A stretch of DNA of 64,000 bases. Source: Saussurea involucrata. Its lineage: Eukaryota; Streptophyta; Magnoliopsida; Asterales; Asteraceae. The stretch is from positions 93,270,295-93,334,294 of the forward strand of contig CM066327.1 of NCBI GenBank assembly GCA_033807775.1, written 5' to 3'. The notes beneath the pieces were generated by a model. That model saw only the letters and a list, made by a program, of their open reading frames with translations. It did not search any database and was not told the origin of the DNA. Shown in pieces: positions 44,107 to 55,867 of this stretch (position 1 is its first letter; each line of letters begins with the position of its first letter). A program made the translations under genes and the position numbers.

Positions 44107-47100
44107 TCAGCTTGTAAAGGGTTCTTCCTTGATGAGAAGTTCATCAAGGGTCTTTGATGTGGGGATCATCCAGTCAGGGACATCTACTCCTTGATTCATT
44201 TTCTTCAGAGCTGCTTCAAAAATCAAGGGCTTCAGGTGTCTAGCTTTGATGTCGCGTCTGACTTCACACCAATATACGAGATCTCTGAGTTGTTCGATGG
44301 GAGCGATGTCGAGCTCAAAGATACGTTGAAAGTGATGATTTCTATAGTAGTCTAAAAAGAATATACCATAGGGATTACTTACAACTGTGCCAGGAATGAA
44401 TGTTTCTCCAGGTGGTAGGGAGGTGTCAAGCATTGAGAGATCGGCATCAGGGCCAACAATTTCAGCACGAGGGAAACCAATGCCCGTTTCATTCCGAATA
44501 TGAGGACCTGAACCAGAGGCTTTCTTTTTCTTATCAGAGACTTTTCTTGGTTGAGGAAGAGTAGGAGGAATATCCACAGCAGATGAAAACAGGTCGATCT
44601 GTTTGTTTAAGATCTTCTCGACATGGCTTTTGAACTTTGAGCGCGATCCCTGAATGGCTAATTTTGTTTCTAACCATTCAGAGAGACCAAACTTTTCTAA
44701 GGTAGCAGCATAGAAGGTTTGCTTGGTTTCATCATCTCTGTAGACATCCACTTCAACAACAGGAACTTCAGCGTACAGTCTTCCTCTGATGTTTGCCTTG
44801 ACGATTTTGGGTGGTCTAGATCGATAGGTCAGCATTTGTTTAGCCCATTCCAAAGTCGTATCAGAGACCTTAGTCTTTTCTCTAACGATCTCTTGAGCAT
44901 CATCCCATAGCTGACGTTGAACATCAATGGGAACTCTTTTCAGCTTGGGGTCTTTTATTGATCGTTTAGAAAGCTGGATGGCGTATTCTCTGTCTTTTTC
45001 TTCAGCTTCCTTTCTTTCAGCGATTAGGCGTTCAGCTCTGAGGTGTTCCTTGTATTCCTTTTTGGAAATCCTGAACATTGGAGGAACTGAATGAAGTTGA
45101 TCACGCCTCAGAATGATTCGCTGATCCTCGAATCGCTTTATTATCTCCTCTCTTCTTTTCTGATCCTCTTCACTTAGCTTTTGAGGAGCTAAGGAAGGTC
45201 TGCCTCTGTGCGAGAGTAGCTGTTCTTATGGTTCATCAGTCTCAGAGATTAAATCTAAGACTGGCATTATTTCTTCAGCAGCAGCTGGTATTATTGGTGA
45301 AGTCGTAGTTGTGGATCCTTCAGTGATATCCTCAAACAGGGGAGAGGACTAGCTGAAACACAGCGATCTTACAAGTAAGAACTTGGGTAGAATCAGATAG
45401 AGAGAATTGGTTTAAGTGTATAGGCTTGGGTTGTAGAACTGATAGTGTATGATATAGGAGGGATGGAGTGAGAGATGTTTAGCATACCTGACAAACCGGC
45501 TTTTCAAGCAAGATCATCAGATTGTCATTTTCAGCGATGCTTTTGCCTTTGCCTTTCTCAGCTCCAGAGGCTGAGGGCTTTGTCTTTGTCCGCTCCCCTG
45601 AAGGTTCATTTATCGAGATTCCCTTAAGATCTTTGATCTTCGGAGCAGGTTTGACGATAAAGAAGTCATCGTCATCTTCGTCATCATCATCATCATTCTT
45701 TGGAGAAGAGGATGGTTCATCATCAGGGATGTCAACGGCTTCATCATCTTCTGCTTCGGATTCGGTTTTATCAGCTTCTTCTTCGAGTTGCTCCCCCTCA
45801 GATACAGAGGCGAGCTTCTCGGTTTCCTCAGGGTTTTCATCTCCCTGAGGTCCAGCGGTGGTTTCTTCAGTATCCTTCTCTCCCCTGATAGATTCATCAT
45901 GGGAAAGGTCTTCAGCGCTTTTGGAGAGGTCTTCAGCGCTCTTCTCCCACTATTTTTCATGATGACTGGGGGAGGAATGGGTAGATTCAGCAGCGTTGGT
46001 AGGTTTTCTGTCTTCGTGGCCAGAGAGACCTAGACAAACTTAAATCTTTGCTATTCTGTCTTCAAGGCCAGAAATTGCAGGATTGATTTTCTTCAGCTCA
46101 ATGCGATCCGCCACTGTGAAGTTGTCAGATGCAGGGACAGGGGCAGGGGCCGGAGCAGGAGTATTCGCTTTCTATAGAAGCTGCTCGATCATCGATTTCA
46201 TCGATCTAACATCGGTCTTTACAGAGCCTAAGTCAGCCTTTACAGTAGACATATCTCCCTCTAGATGTCCAACCGATGTCTTCAGCGATGTGACCTCGCT
46301 GGACATGGATGAAACTGAATTTTTGAGAGAGGTGTGGTCTGTGTAGATGCCAGCGAGCACCTTGGCGAAGTCGCTGAGAGTGTTATCAACTTTCTTCAAG
46401 TCATCTGTGGAAGCCTTCTTCTCCACCATCGTTGTCAGCTTGTTCAGATTCTCTCCAGCGTTTGTTACAGCTGTAGAGTTATTAGAAAGAGTGGTGGTGA
46501 GATCTGTCAGCGTTGTCTCCACAGCTTTAAAAGAGGCGTTGATGTCTCCCAAATTAGGACCTGTAACATATAAAAACTTGTGAACATAGGAAAGCTCAGA
46601 AGTTTGGGGTTTAGTCACAGTGTTTATGGGTTAGTGTGTACCTACAGGAGGATTGGTGAATTCATCAAAATCACGGGTTCCTGATTAAAGTTCCATGTCA
46701 TCTTCAAAAGTGCCCATGGATTGTCCTGCAGGACCTGTCTTCATCATTCCTGGAGAATCAGCTTTAGGTTCCGTAGAAATGATGGCAGCTCCAGCGAGAT
46801 CTGGAGTAGAGACCAAATGAGTAGAGGGAGGAGCGAAGGATAAGAATGGGGGTTGGGTTCTGAGTTCAGCGTTGGATTCGCTGACAATCACTTCATCAGT
46901 CTTTTGAGAGACTGAAGGAGGTTGGGTAGGTTCCAAGTTTGTAACCTCAGCGTTTAGAGACGCTGAAGATGGGATTGAAGGGATGGCTTGTTCAGGTGTG
47001 GCAGAGCGTACCACTAAACGTTCTTTCAGCTCTGCAGAAAGAGCTGAGGAGTCTTCAGCATGAGATTGCTGGGGTTGCTCCTTTGATTTCTTGATCCTTT

Positions 47101-48134
47101 TAGAACCAAGTGGGGTAGAAGAATGTTTCCTTTTCTTAGAAGGAGAGGATTTTGTGGCCAGGGTATCAGCGATGGGTATTGTCGCTGAAGGAGCCACAGA
47201 ATGAGAAGAAGAAGGGTTGAGAAGAGACAAGAGTGTAGAAAGACGTACCTCATTCACCATTGGTTTGAAGTCAAGTATCTTTGGCCCGACCTGAGAGAGT
47301 TTCAGGTCACCTTCAGTTGGGTAGCTCTCCTTCAGGCCATATTGGAAGATAGCGCTGATGAATCGGGGGTAAGGAACCCATGCAGGTCTGTCAGCGACGG
47401 TGTCCACTCTTAGAACTAGGTCATCATAGATAATCGATGCCCAGTCTATGTTGAGACCTTTCAGCAGTGCATACCCCATTGCTTGCTGAGGTTTAGCGGC
47501 TTGGTCAGAGGAGCCGCTCTTTGCAGTCATGCAGCTGATTAGATGAGCGAAGATGAAATTCATCTCGCTGGGCATTTTCAATTTCTTGATAATCGTAAGC
47601 TTCTTCTCGGCCTTCATGTCTCTGCCGATTTCCCATACATAGCCCATTGCATCGAAAAATGCAATGATGGCTTCCCTGTTTGAGTTTTTTCTTGGGGTCA
47701 GGGAGGGGAACAAAAGGTTTTTCCTTGGTAGCGATGGGAAGTCTGAGAGCTTTGCGAATAATGGTAGGGGTGATCTTCATGGTGCCATATTCGATGTCGC
47801 AGAGGATGCAATCGATTGTTTTGGAGGGGTCTTTGGCTGAAGGTAGTTGAGAGTGTCTGGCTGAGTACCAGAATTGTGAGAGCAAGAGCTGATGAGCAGG
47901 AGGTGTTATGGTCAGGGCTGTGGAGATGCAGCAATTCTTTAGGAATTTCACAGCATCATCTAGATGTGTGACTTGCTTTCGAGGAGGAAACTCGAAAAGC
48001 GCATAGAGGTTGTTCACCTTGGTCCAATCCAGTTTGTCAAGGGAAAACTTGACTTGAGGAGCCTTGAGGATGTCCACTTCCTCAGAATCAGCGGAGATGT
48101 TCTCAGCGGTAGCAGGAATGTCAGACAAAGCCAT
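44107..48134 (-). pseudogene. ORF3 of element B
   Basis: Starts at ATG 48132-48134 (MALSDIPATAE). Same domains as in A: N-terminal domain (LDDAVKFLKNCCIS, MGYVWEIGRDMKAEKK, CMTAKSGSSDQAAKP), NLS-like KKRKHSSTPLGSKRIKKSKE (about 47081-47143), coiled coil (SEVTSLKTSVGHLEGDM), acidic region with a run of Asp, intron-like gap, and C-terminal domain (45078-44107 and upstream). Breaks: one-base insertion at about 47690 (a T-run), stops at about 46685, 46172, 46030, 45955 and 45230. The C-terminal 323 codons are open. No signal peptide or membrane segment is seen. Function unknown. Confidence 0.75.
45349..45487 (-). other. Candidate intron in ORF3 of element B
   Basis: 139 nt, donor CAG|GTATGC, acceptor TTTCAGCTAG. 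It is the same length and phase as in A and joins the frames of the two halves. Confidence 0.62.
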
Positions 48135-49122
48135 TTATCTATATTATCAGTTCAACCAAATATGTTAACAAATAAGAATTATCTTAACGTGGAAAGATTT
48201 TCCATTAAGATGGTTCAAATTGTATTCATTTCATCCAGACACAAATGTCTTAATGAAGATTAGGGTTTTTCTTGATTTTAAGAAACGAAATGTAAACCCA
48301 TTTATTCTTGTTATCCAGTTTTCTATGAATAATTAGATTCTGGAAACGAATGAAGAACAAGTTTAAGATTTTCGCATTTAGACTTGAAGAACAACCATGA
48401 AATGGTTGTGTTCATAAAACCATGAAAGAAAATGATTTCATTTTAAGAAGTTCTTTTGTTTGATCTTGTTAAAACTAAGAAAAGATCAGAAACAAGTTAT
48501 ACGCATTTGGTAATAAATAAGAACATATTAACCTTGATGTTTGATGAAGAAGATGATGAACTGTTCTTGAAATTTTTGAAAGCGCAAATGCAACAGTGAA
48601 TTCTTTCTTGCGGAGGAAGATTGATCGCGTAAAAGAAAAATATAAACTACGAGTTTGTTTATATAGAGAGATTAGAGAGAGAAAATCTTGAGCGGGAAAA
48701 GATTTTCATCATGACACGGACACGTGTTTGCATTTGATTGGAAGTTTGAACGAGACGTGCAAACATGTGTCAGGAAGAGAAAATGTGACGGGGTTTATCC
48801 GTTGCAATGACGTCACAACTGTCCTTTCATATTCTTGGTTGTCTCTGAGGTTTTGAAAAACTCAGGGATACTTTTGAAAACATGAAGCACTGAATGAAAA
48901 TATTCAGCGATGGTTTTAAGAAATTTCAAAATATCGCTGTTAAATAAGAGATATTCAGCGATGCATTTTGTTTTGAAATCTTACATTTTCATGCGATTGT
49001 CAGAGAGAGAAAACATACCTTTATATCAGCTTTAACCAATTTTTATTCAGAGAGAAGATGATTGAATAGGTTATATGAGTTGATTTTATCCTATCGCTGA
49101 TCAATGTGAACCGTTTAGGATT
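48135..49122. other. Spacer between pol and ORF3 of element B
   Basis: Non-coding. It contains a candidate promoter (separate entry) and a candidate 395-nt leader intron: donor AAG|GTTAATATG (intron starts 48533), acceptor GATAATATAG (ends 48139). The layout is equal to A. CAGCGA/TCGCTG motifs occur at both ends. Confidence 0.5.
48658..48727 (-). promoter_or_regulatory. Candidate internal promoter for ORF3 of element B
   Basis: G-box ACACGTGT at 48720-48727 and TATATAAA at 48658-48665 on the coding strand, spaced 54 bp, about 525 bp before ORF3. Same as A. Confidence 0.55.
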
Positions 49123-52100
49123 TTACCCTTCAAAGTTCAGCATTCCAAGCTCGCTGATGAGAAAGTTGAATCTTGTCTCATCAAGAGGTTTGGTAAATAA
49201 ATCAGCTAACTGATAATCAGTTGGGATAAAATGAAGTTCTATATCACCATTCATCACATGATCTCTGATAAAATGATATCTGATTTCTATATGTTTGGTC
49301 TTTGAATGTAGTACTGGATTGTTTGCTATAGCGATGGCACTTGTGCTGTCGCAATAGATTGGAATTTTGGAGAGCTGAAGATCATAGTCTAGTAGCTGAT
49401 TTCTCATCCACAAGACTTGAGAACAACAGCTTCCAGCAGCTACATATTCAGCTTCAGCTGTGGAAGTGGACACTGAATTTTGCTTTTTACTTGTCCAACT
49501 TACCAGCTTTCCACCCAGGAGCTGACATCCTCCTGTGGTGCTTTTCCTATCCATTTTGCAACCTGCAAAATCACTATCTGAATAGGAGGTTAGATCGAAT
49601 CCTGAATCTTTGGGATACCAAAGACCTAGGTTCGCTGTACCCTTAAGATATCGAAAGATTCGCTTTACAGCTTTCATATGAGATAACATAGGTCCAGGTT
49701 GATATCGTGCACACAAACATGTTGCATACATTATATCGGGTCGGCTAGCTGTAAGATACAAGAGATAGCCGATCATCCCACGGTACAGCGTGACATTAAC
49801 AGGTATTCCCTTTGAATCCTTGTCAAGTGTCAGCGGTGGTGCCATAAGGGTTTTCATAGCTGAACTATGAGTTAAATCAAATTTCTTCAGCATATCTTTA
49901 ACATACTTTCCCAGATTGATAAAAGTTCCTTTTTCAGTTTGCTTAATCTGAAGACCAAGGAAATATGTTACTTCACCCATCATGCTCATTTTGTACTCAA
50001 CTTTCATTCTATCAGCGAAACGAGTACAAAGCTCAGGATTAGTAGAACCAAATATAATGTCATCAACATATATTTGAACTAGAATGATATGACCTTTCAC
50101 TTTGCTAAAAAATAGAGTTTTGTCAATCTTACCTCGCTCAAATTTTTCAATATGGAGATAAGTAGAAAGAGTGTCATACCATGCACGAGGAGCTTGCTTT
50201 AAGCCATAAAGTGCCTTGTCCAGTTTATAAACATAACCTGGACGCTTAGAATCTGAGAATCCTGGAGGTTGTTCCACATACACTTCTTCATTCAGCTTTC
50301 CATTCAGAAACGCTGACTTAACATCTATCTGATGTACTTTGAAGTTTTTGTGTACAGCATATGCTAAGAATAGACTAATAGATTCAAGTCTTGCTACTGG
50401 AGCAAATGTTTCGTCATAATCTATACCTTCCTCTTGTCTGTATCCCTGAGCAATAAGACGAGCTTTGTTGCGGGTTACAGTACCATGTTCGTCCAACTTG
50501 TTTGGATAGACCCATTTAGTGCCTATTACCGTTTTATCAGTTGGTCTCCGAACAAGTTTCCAAACTTTGTTTCTTTCGAATTCAGTCAGCTCTTCTTGCA
50601 TGGCGATGGACCGGTTTGGATCTTTGAGGGCATCATCTACTTTCTTTGGTTCAGTTAGAGAAATAAAGTTAACAAATAAACAAATATTACATGCACTTCG
50701 ACGAGTCTGAACACCAGCGTTTGGATCACCAAGAATTTGATCAATTGGGTGATTTACAGTCCATCGCTGAGCCGGAGCATAAGTCGTTGACTCATCTTGA
50801 ATTGGAGGAGCTGAAGATGAGGCTTCAGCTACTTCTGGAGTTTCAGTTAAGAGAGGAATACTTGCATTTGTCATTTCATTTACTGATTGCTGAGAGATAG
50901 ATGGAATGTCTGAGGCATTTGGTTCAGCGGTAGGTATAGTGTTTATTAGAACAGATGAGACCCATGATGTTTCAGCTTCACTGTTCTGTATGTTTGGAAT
51001 GATAGGAGGACTATCATCTTCTACTGGATGAGCATGAGGAGTGGGAATATCTTCTAAATCACCAAGATGAGAAAACATCCATTGATTCAGTTCTTCAGTA
51101 TCAGCGGACGGTTTAGAGTTCGCTGAACGGGATTCGTCAAACGTGACGTGAATAGTTTCTTCTACAGTTTGTCTTCTACGATTGAAGACTCTGAAGGCTT
51201 TGGAAACTGAGGAGTATCCAAGAAAGATTCCATCATCAGCCTTAGGATCAAACTTTCCAAGAGCATCTCTGTTGTTCAGTATGAAACACTGACATCCAAA
51301 GATGTGAAGAAAGCTGATTGAAGGCTTTCTCCCATGAAAGAGTTCATAGGCTGTCTTTTTGAATCATTTAACTATCAGCGACCTGTTTTGCTTAAAACAA
51401 GCAGTGTTGACAGCTTCTGCCCAAAACTGAGTAGGCAGGTGAGAATCACTGAGCATTGAACGTGCAGCTTCAATAATTGTTCTATTTCTTCTTTCAGCGA
51501 CTCCATTTTGTTGTGGTGTTCTCACAGAAGAGAAGTTGTGAGAAATACCCTTACTCTCAAGGAAGGAATCAAGAGAACCGTTTTTTAATTCAGTCCCATG
51601 ATCACTCCTTATTGAGCGAACGGTCAGATTGTTCAGGGTTTCCATCTTCCGAACAAAGGTGATGAGTTCTTCAGGGGTGTCACTCTTAGAACGGAGAAAC
51701 ATTACCCAAGTGAAGCGAGAGAATTCATCAACTATGACCAGCGTATATTTCTTTCCAGCGATGGATTGTTTGTTAACAGGGCCAAACAAATCCATATAGA
51801 GTAGTTGTAGAGAAGATGACACTGAAGAAACTTGCTTTGATTTAAAGCTTGCTTTGGTCTGCTTCCTTTTTTCACACGCTGAACATAAAGACTCTTTGGC
51901 GTATGAATGCTGAGGTAGACCAGTGACTAACTCTTTTGAAGAAAGAGTGTTCAGTGTCTTGAAATTTAGATTAGATAGCCTCTTATGCCATAGCCAGTTG
52001 ACATCAGATGAGGACTTTGAGAAGAAACTGGAGTTCTCAGTGGTTGTTGAGTCCATGTTTATTACATAAACATTTTCCAAACGATAACCGCTAAGAGCTA

Positions 52101-52395
52101 TCTTCTCCTTTTTGTCAGCGACAAAGCATGATTCTTTAGTAAAGATTACTTTGTTATCTATGTCGCATGGTTGACTGATGCTTAGAAGATTATGCTTCAG
52201 CCCTTCAACATATGCGACTCTTCTGAAGGAGGTTGTACCATTTGAAAGTACACCATACCCTCGGGTATGTCCTTTTCCATTTCCACCGAAAGTCACAGAG
52301 GGACCCTTCTCTTCCTTGTATTCAGCGAGCAGTCTTTTCTTTCCAGTCATGTGTCTAGAGCATCCGCTATCAAGATACCAGATACCCTTCTTAAC
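49123..52395 (-). pseudogene. pol: pol of element B: protease, integrase, RT, RNase H
   Basis: One continuous frame from the acceptor-like site at 52396 to the natural stop at 49123, broken only by a TGA near 51364 (AGA in A). Protease WYLDSGCSRHMTG; integrase zinc finger (WLWHKRLSNLN, LCSACEKRK; the Asn-for-His reading suggests a weakened HHCC); core YMDLFGPV, IRSDHGTEL, QQNGVAERRNRT; RT with MKSAFLNG-type motif VKSAFLNGK and YVDD at 50059-50070; RNase H YSDSDFAGC, STAEAEYVAAGSC, IYCDSTSAIAI; end FTKPLDETRFNFL. It lacks A's 207-bp duplication and stops. Of the pol copies here it is the closest to intact. Confidence 0.93.
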
Positions 52396-52416
52396 CTGCA
52401 ATACAAAAGAAGATTA
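52396..52416 (-). other. gag-pol junction of element B: stop followed by splice-acceptor-like sequence
   Basis: WVPKKN, TAA (52414-52416), then TCTTCTTTTGTATTGCAG ending at 52396. Identical plan to A. Confidence 0.55.
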
Positions 52417-54832
52417 GTTTTTCTTAGGTACCCACTTTACCATGTATATACATTTGTCAATGGAAGTAGTTGGAATGGAAGATTCAGCAGTCTTCGCAGC
52501 ATTTGAAGATTCAGCTTTGTCTTTCTTCACTTTGGTTAATTTCTTAACTTCAGTGGTAGGATTCACCTTGACCTGATTTGCACCATGGTTGGTCTTCTTT
52601 TCCTTGGGGGCAATCTTCACCTTAGCTATCTTATCAGCTTTGGTGGTTGTGGGACACTTACTAGCAATATGATCGGTAAGTCCACAGTGATAACATTTCC
52701 TATAACTAAAAGTAGTTCTAGGACCATTTGAATGTTGAGCTTTTAATTTCGAATTAGAAGTGCCAGCACCAAGTAAACTATTGGCTTTAGAAATGGGATG
52801 AACATTCAGTTCTTCAGATTTCTTACCAAGGACATCCAATCTGAGTCTAGGAGTAGATCGCTGAATAGATCCAGAGATCTGCTTCCTTGATCCAGAGGGA
52901 TGAGCCACTGAAGCTTTAGAAGCATTCAGCTTTGGTACTAAGGTACCCTTCTGAGGATTCTGGTAAATAACAATTCCTTTACCTTTGACTTTAGAGACAG
53001 AGGTAGGTTTTGAATAAACCATTTTCTCCTTGCCTTTTGAGGAGGTAGGAGTTTCCTCAGGGATTGGTGTAATGGACGAGGAGCACTGAGAAGATGAAGT
53101 ATCAGCGACTGAGGATACGAACGTTCCAAATTTAAGCATTGAACGCTCAGTGGTTGGTTTTGGAGTATCATATTTGTAACCCAAACCACGTTTATCACTC
53201 AGGGGAATCTGAGACTTTATTATCTCAGTGATCTTTGTTGAAGAATTACACCATCCTTCAACAGTAGCTTTTTCATCTTTTAATGCAGCGATAGCTTCTG
53301 CTCGTTCGATTTTGACTAGCTGATTTAAATATACTTGATCTTTAAAATCTTCTTCAATTTTAGAAAGCTTTTCTATTTGAAGGTGGCAGTTTTTAAGCTT
53401 TTCAGCGAGATCAAGATTTTGGTTTTCAACCACAGTTTTTCCGTTCATGGCTTCGTATAAACTTCTAGTCAAGAGATCGATCTTACGGAGACTATCAGCT
53501 TCATCAATATTTGCAATATTGGTAAAGAAAGAAGGTGATACCTAAATAGCAGATGTTGAAGTGGAGGGAATGTCTGAGCTTTCTTCCTCTTCTTCAATCT
53601 TGGCCATGAGACATAGATTTGCTTCATCATCTTCAGAGTCAGATGATGATGCTTCTTCATCAGAAGCAGCCCAATCATAGTCAGCCATCAGGCCTTTATT
53701 CTTCTTCTTAAAGCTTTTCAGCTTAGCATATTTTTCTTTCAGCTTTGAATATTTGTCATCTTTATTCCTTGGAACAAAGGATTTCTTTGTAAAAGCTGAG
53801 GGACTAGAAACTTTCTTACACCTGCACTCGTTAGCGAAATGTCCTGTCTTTTCGCAGTTAAAACAAGTAGCAGTAGCCTTATCAACAAAAGCTGATGATC
53901 TAGGCTTGTCAGTTATGGAAAGAGGTTTGTTCTTTCTAAACATTTTCTTTTTGGCAAATCTCCTGAACTTCTTAGTTAGGAGAGCCAAAGACTCATCATT
54001 ATCTGAATAATCAGAATTTGATGACCTTTCAGAGTTACTCTCTAACTCAGTGATAGTGACCGAGGGTCGCTGAGTAGAAGGTTCCTCTGAGATTAAAGCA
54101 ATAGGGGTGCTTTTGGAATCTTTTACAAGATTCTTCTTAAGATGGCTCGATTGCTCATGATTCAGCAACGTGCCATATAAGGTTGAAAGGGTCATTGATT
54201 TTAGATCCTTTGACAACTTGGGACACATATCATAATTGTCCCAGCTTTCAGGTAAACATTCTACAAACTTTGTCAGTACTTCAAAGTTAGAATATTCCTT
54301 ACCAACAGTTTTCAGATCTATAATTAAACAATTAAAACGTTGGTGAACTTCAGAGAGAGATTCATTCTTACCAGAAATGAAACTTTCGTATTGTCTTACC
54401 AGGTTGATCTTTCTTGAGTCCTGGACTTCAGACGTTCCTTCATACTGAACACATATTATGTCCCACATGGCTTTTGATGTTTTCAGATTCATGACGGAAT
54501 GGTAGACTTCGTCAGGAAGAGCCATGGATAGTATGGATCTGGCTTTTGTATCTATAGCCACTTTCTTCTTATCTTCGTCAGTCCATTGAAAGATTTCCTT
54601 AGGTACCAGCCTTTCTGGAATAGCAGGTCTATTCTCAGCGGCTGGAACAGCAGCATCAATTCTTACAGGGATGAATGGACCATTCTCGAGATAGTAAGGC
54701 ATAGTAGGGTCTACACCTTCTAAGAAGAGTGTCATCCTATTTTTCCATAAGTTGAAGTTATCTTTGGAAAATCTAGGGGGTTTAGCAAGAGAACCATTTA
54801 TCTATATAATTTGTGTTTGTGTTGGTGGCCAT
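52414..54832 (-). pseudogene. gag: gag of element B
   Basis: ATG at 54830-54832 (MATNTNTNYI). A one-base insertion at about codon 11 (GATAAATGG against GACAATGG in A) shifts the frame; the main frame is open from the internal ATG at 54735. A TAG at 53542 (CAG in A) interrupts it, and it then runs on to WVPKKN at 52414. Domains as in A: UBN2-type Gag, zinc knuckle CFNCEKTGHFANEC, acidic DDEANLCLMAKIEEEEE, coiled coil, second knuckle CYHCGLTDHIASKC. Particle protein. Confidence 0.92.
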
Positions 54833-54899
54833 TTTCAGATAATAGCAAGGAAGAGAAATATCTTAGAGTAGATCTTGTTTATGAGATTTAAACAAATCC

Positions 54900-54911
54900 G
54901 CTCTGAAACCA
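54900..54911 (-). other. Primer-binding site of element B (tRNA-iMet)
   Basis: The minus strand reads TGGTTTCAGAGC, one mismatch to the iMet site, two bases from the LTR. Confidence 0.88.
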
Positions 54912-54913
54912 CT

Positions 54914-55867
54914 TGTTGGTCCCGAAGGCCTATACAAGTTTGTAGAAGGGGGGGGGGGGGGGGGGGTTGAAGACAAACACACAGATTTTACTTTTCTAAA
55001 TTGTTTATTGATAAATCATTAACAATTTACAGCTTGTTGCGGAAACAAGATTAAGGATAAACCTAAATCTAGACAAGTTGGAACACTAAGGTTTCTTGCA
55101 CTAAGAGAGATAAGGAAATTACTAATAATAACCTATCTTGAGATAAGAGATTGAACTTCTCCAGAGTTAGCAAGTTACTTTAAAAGAAGTAGGTTCATCT
55201 CTTTATATACTGCATGCATTTAATGCAAGTCAGTATACACTTTACACGTGTCATCAGCTGGTTAGTTGCATGTCATTGACCTTGGTTGACAACCTTAGTA
55301 GCCGCATGGATGAACAGTGTAGTATCAGTCGGAGGTTCTTTTCTGACATTTCGTACGGAGTCGTGCAAGGGAGGTTAAGACAAAAGTACTTTTTACGGAG
55401 GACTCCATCATCAACTTTTCGTTGATTCAGCGATTATCATTTTCTATTCAGTGAATGATAAAGTTCAGCGATAGCTGAAGTCTTGTACTTGATACTTCAC
55501 GTTGAGTGGACAAATCTGAGTCTTCGCTGATCCGCATCAGTTCATTAGGAGACTTGTCGCTGGTTCTTGAGCTTGATCTTCGACTCCAGCGTAGAACCTT
55601 TGTTGACGTGAAACTTTTCTTTAGGGATCATAAGTAAACAACTAACTTATCAGCGATCATCATAATGACTGAACAGACTCAGAGCATTAATGGTGAACAG
55701 TGTTCGTTGAATATTTAATTTAAAGAGCGAGAGTTCCCATCAGCGGTACTGTAAGATCTTAGTACTTATCAGCGATAGTGAAACTCTGATACATATTATT
55801 TACTTACAATTTTCACTAAGTATATAAGAGAGGGTCATTATCAAATCACTGAGGGATTGGATCAACA
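54914..55867 (-). repeat. 5' LTR of element B
   Basis: 954 bp, followed by ATTTA. The G-run is 19 (54948-54966). It lacks about 23 bp (AGTGGTTGTACGATTTC...) near 55328 that the other LTRs have. TATA box TATATAAAGAG on the minus strand near 55200-55209. Confidence 0.93.

Larger units (their letters stand above)
30287..55867 (-). mobile_element. A+B block: two same-family Sireviruses sharing one outer target duplication
   Basis: ATTTA lies directly left of 30287 and directly right of 55867, and gag of C continues on both sides, so the whole 25.6 kb behaves as one insertion. Inside are a full LTR, body A, a full LTR, a 339-bp LTR fragment, body B and a full LTR, all on the minus strand. The likely history is B inserting into C, A inserting into B's 3' LTR, then recombination between A's outer LTR and the neighbouring part of B's LTR. 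That order is inference. Confidence 0.88.
43502..55867 (-). mobile_element. Element B: Sirevirus with gag, pol and ORF3, 3' LTR truncated
   Basis: Same family and order as A. Only the inner 339 bp of its 3' LTR remain next to A. The 5' LTR is complete at 54914-55867. All genes carry one to several breaks, at sites different from A's, so the two copies decayed separately. Confidence 0.9.
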
